Shown piece by piece: positions 21,976 to 22,756 of a DNA stretch of 22,756 nt; the first letter of the stretch is position 1; each line of letters begins with the position of its first letter. Source of the stretch: Candidatus Dojkabacteria bacterium (GTDB taxonomy: Bacteria > Patescibacteriota > Dojkabacteria > SC72 > JAHDCA01). The position numbers were made by a program, and so were the translations under genes. The notes beneath the pieces are model-generated. The model was not told the DNA's origin. It did not search any database and saw only the letters and a list, made by a program, of their open reading frames with translations. The stretch spans positions 1-22,756 of the forward strand of contig JAHDCA010000005.1 in NCBI GenBank assembly GCA_020630115.1, written 5' to 3'.

Positions 21976-22623
21976 GTGAGTAAATACTTTGCAATTGCTA
22001 TTTTTATAATCTCTAAGATCGTTTATCTGTATGCGCTATTTACAGTTTTAATACTGATCTGGATAAGTACTTGGGAAACAATTGATATCTTCACTTTCGA
22101 ACTTAATGATAATAGTTATACTGTCGAGAACCTAAAAAGAAAACCTGGAATAATTAAACATATATCGGAAGTTGGGTATTACTCGGGTCAAGCTTACTAC
22201 GGAAATATCTTGTTAACTCCAAGTTACTTTGATGCGTTATCCGAAGATAAAGTGGATATTGGTATCTATAGTCATTTGATACATGAAAAGGCTCATGTTG
22301 AACAATTCAAAGAGAAAAACACAGCTATAGCTCTAATACGTTACACTATTGATAGTAATTATCAGTACAAGTTGGAATTAGAAGCTAAAGAGGCTGAAAT
22401 AAAATTTTTGGTTGAGAATCAGGAAGAGATGCAAAAGATGTATGATGCAATAATAAAGGAGAATCCCGAAGCAAGTAAAGTATGGTCTGATCTTGATAGT
22501 TGGAGTCATGAAACTGTAACAGTCCTGGCTAATGGTCTATGTTCAACTAAGTATTATTCTCATGGAGTGTCTTGTGCACAAGCTGAGAAGGATTTGCTTG
22601 AATATTACGAGAGTATAAAATAG
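21976..22623 (+). CDS. Membrane-anchored protein with HExxH metalloprotease-like motif
   Basis: A 215-residue protein with one N-terminal membrane helix (about 8-30) followed by a soluble domain. The stretch SHLIHEKAHVEQF places H103-E104 and H107 as a zincin HExxH motif, and E136 in YKLELEAKEAE is a candidate third zinc ligand, as in proteins with the HExxHxxQ...Y..E.EA pattern. Two late cysteines (189 and 200) could pair if outside. No specific peptidase family was recognised. The GTG start has no Shine-Dalgarno and lies just after a -10 box. The next gene starts 5 nt downstream. Confidence 0.75.
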   Translation: MSKYFAIAIFIISKIVYLYALFTVLILIWISTWETIDIFTFELNDNSYTVENLKRKPGIIKHISEVGYYSGQAYYGNILLTPSYFDALSEDKVDIGIYSHLIHEKAHVEQFKEKNTAIALIRYTIDSNYQYKLELEAKEAEIKFLVENQEEMQKMYDAIIKENPEASKVWSDLDSWSHETVTVLANGLCSTKYYSHGVSCAQAEKDLLEYYESIK

Positions 22624-22628
22624 TAATT

Positions 22629-22756
22629 ATGGCTGAACAATACTTTAATGAAGAGTTGAAAAAGTGGGGGAAGGAATTAACTATTCATGTTAGGGAAGAG
22701 TCAACTCACACTGCACAACAAGCAGCTGATGTTAACTGTGTCCCGGTATCAAATAT
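22629..22756 (+). CDS. YbaK/EbsC-like aminoacyl-tRNA deacylase (3' end missing)
   Basis: The frame from ATG 22629 runs off the window after 42 codons. The visible part, with STHTAQQAADVNCVPVSN, resembles the start of YbaK/ProX-type editing proteins, which hydrolyse mischarged aminoacyl-tRNA (for example Cys-tRNA-Pro) and share a T-x-x-x-A-A-x-x-x-x-V-P-x-x-x-I pattern there. Only this short stretch is available, so the assignment is tentative. Confidence 0.6.
   Translation, partial: MAEQYFNEELKKWGKELTIHVREESTHTAQQAADVNCVPVSN

Noticed and set aside
1..22756. Alternative genetic code with TGA as glycine, as in some reduced bacteria
   Set aside because: adk, the EEP gene, tgt and the HD gene all end at TGA where their families end, so TGA is a stop.
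1..22756. CRISPR array, insertion sequence, prophage or tRNA genes
   Set aside because: No regularly spaced repeats, transposase-like or integrase-like frames, or tRNA cloverleaf were noticed on either strand.

Overview
The window is a compact, AT-rich bacterial chromosome segment with almost no non-coding DNA. The genes are small, several proteins are divergent or trimmed versions of their families, and no mobile element, CRISPR array or tRNA was seen. TGA is used as an ordinary stop (adk, the EEP gene, tgt and the HD gene all end in TGA), so the code is standard. The style of the proteins and the trimmed genome suggest a member of the Candidate Phyla Radiation (Patescibacteria). That placement is inference; no lineage marker was tested.

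Layout. (1) Positions 1-5573, + strand: the distal part of the large ribosomal protein/spc-alpha operon, secY(partial)-adk-infA-rpmJ-rpsM-rpsK-rpsD-rpoA-rplQ-rplM-rpsI, closed by a strong intrinsic terminator. (2) 5570-7006, - strand: a divergent ComM/YifB-type AAA+ protein, convergent with rpsI, with stop codons that interlock. (3) 7087-7401: the RNase P RNA gene (rnpB), followed by an endonuclease/exonuclease/phosphatase-fold protein. (4) 8240-12626: a tRNA-centred block with fmt (-), queA (+), a glyoxalase-fold protein (-), a SpoU rRNA/tRNA methyltransferase and tgt. queA and tgt are both recognisable, but both differ at residues that are nearly invariant in the family. (5) 12644-17823: an HD-domain phosphohydrolase, RNase Y, an MFS transporter, a HAD hydrolase and the YmdB phosphodiesterase. 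(6) 17832-18290: an HU-like DNA-binding protein with its own strong promoter, the only clear Shine-Dalgarno sequence I noticed, and one or two terminators. (7) 18328-21416: a surface CAP-domain protein with Ig-like regions, a polytopic membrane protein and an archaeal-type UMP-kinase-like protein. (8) 21413-21860, - strand: greA, apparently split between two reading frames. (9) 21976-end: a membrane-anchored HExxH protein and the start of a YbaK-like aminoacyl-tRNA deacylase.

A theme across the window is the start-codon architecture. Many first genes of a transcription unit have a good (often extended) -10 box only 5 to 7 nt before the start codon and no Shine-Dalgarno. The rnpB gene calibrates this: its conserved 5' end lies 5 nt after its own TATAAT. 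Several mRNAs should therefore be leaderless or nearly so, including ones that start with GTG or TTG. The most interesting leads are this leaderless initiation, the paired divergence of QueA and TGT, the out-of-frame greA, the three-codon minigene in front of HU, and the rRNA-protein operon terminator that is also the coding sequence for the ComM C terminus.
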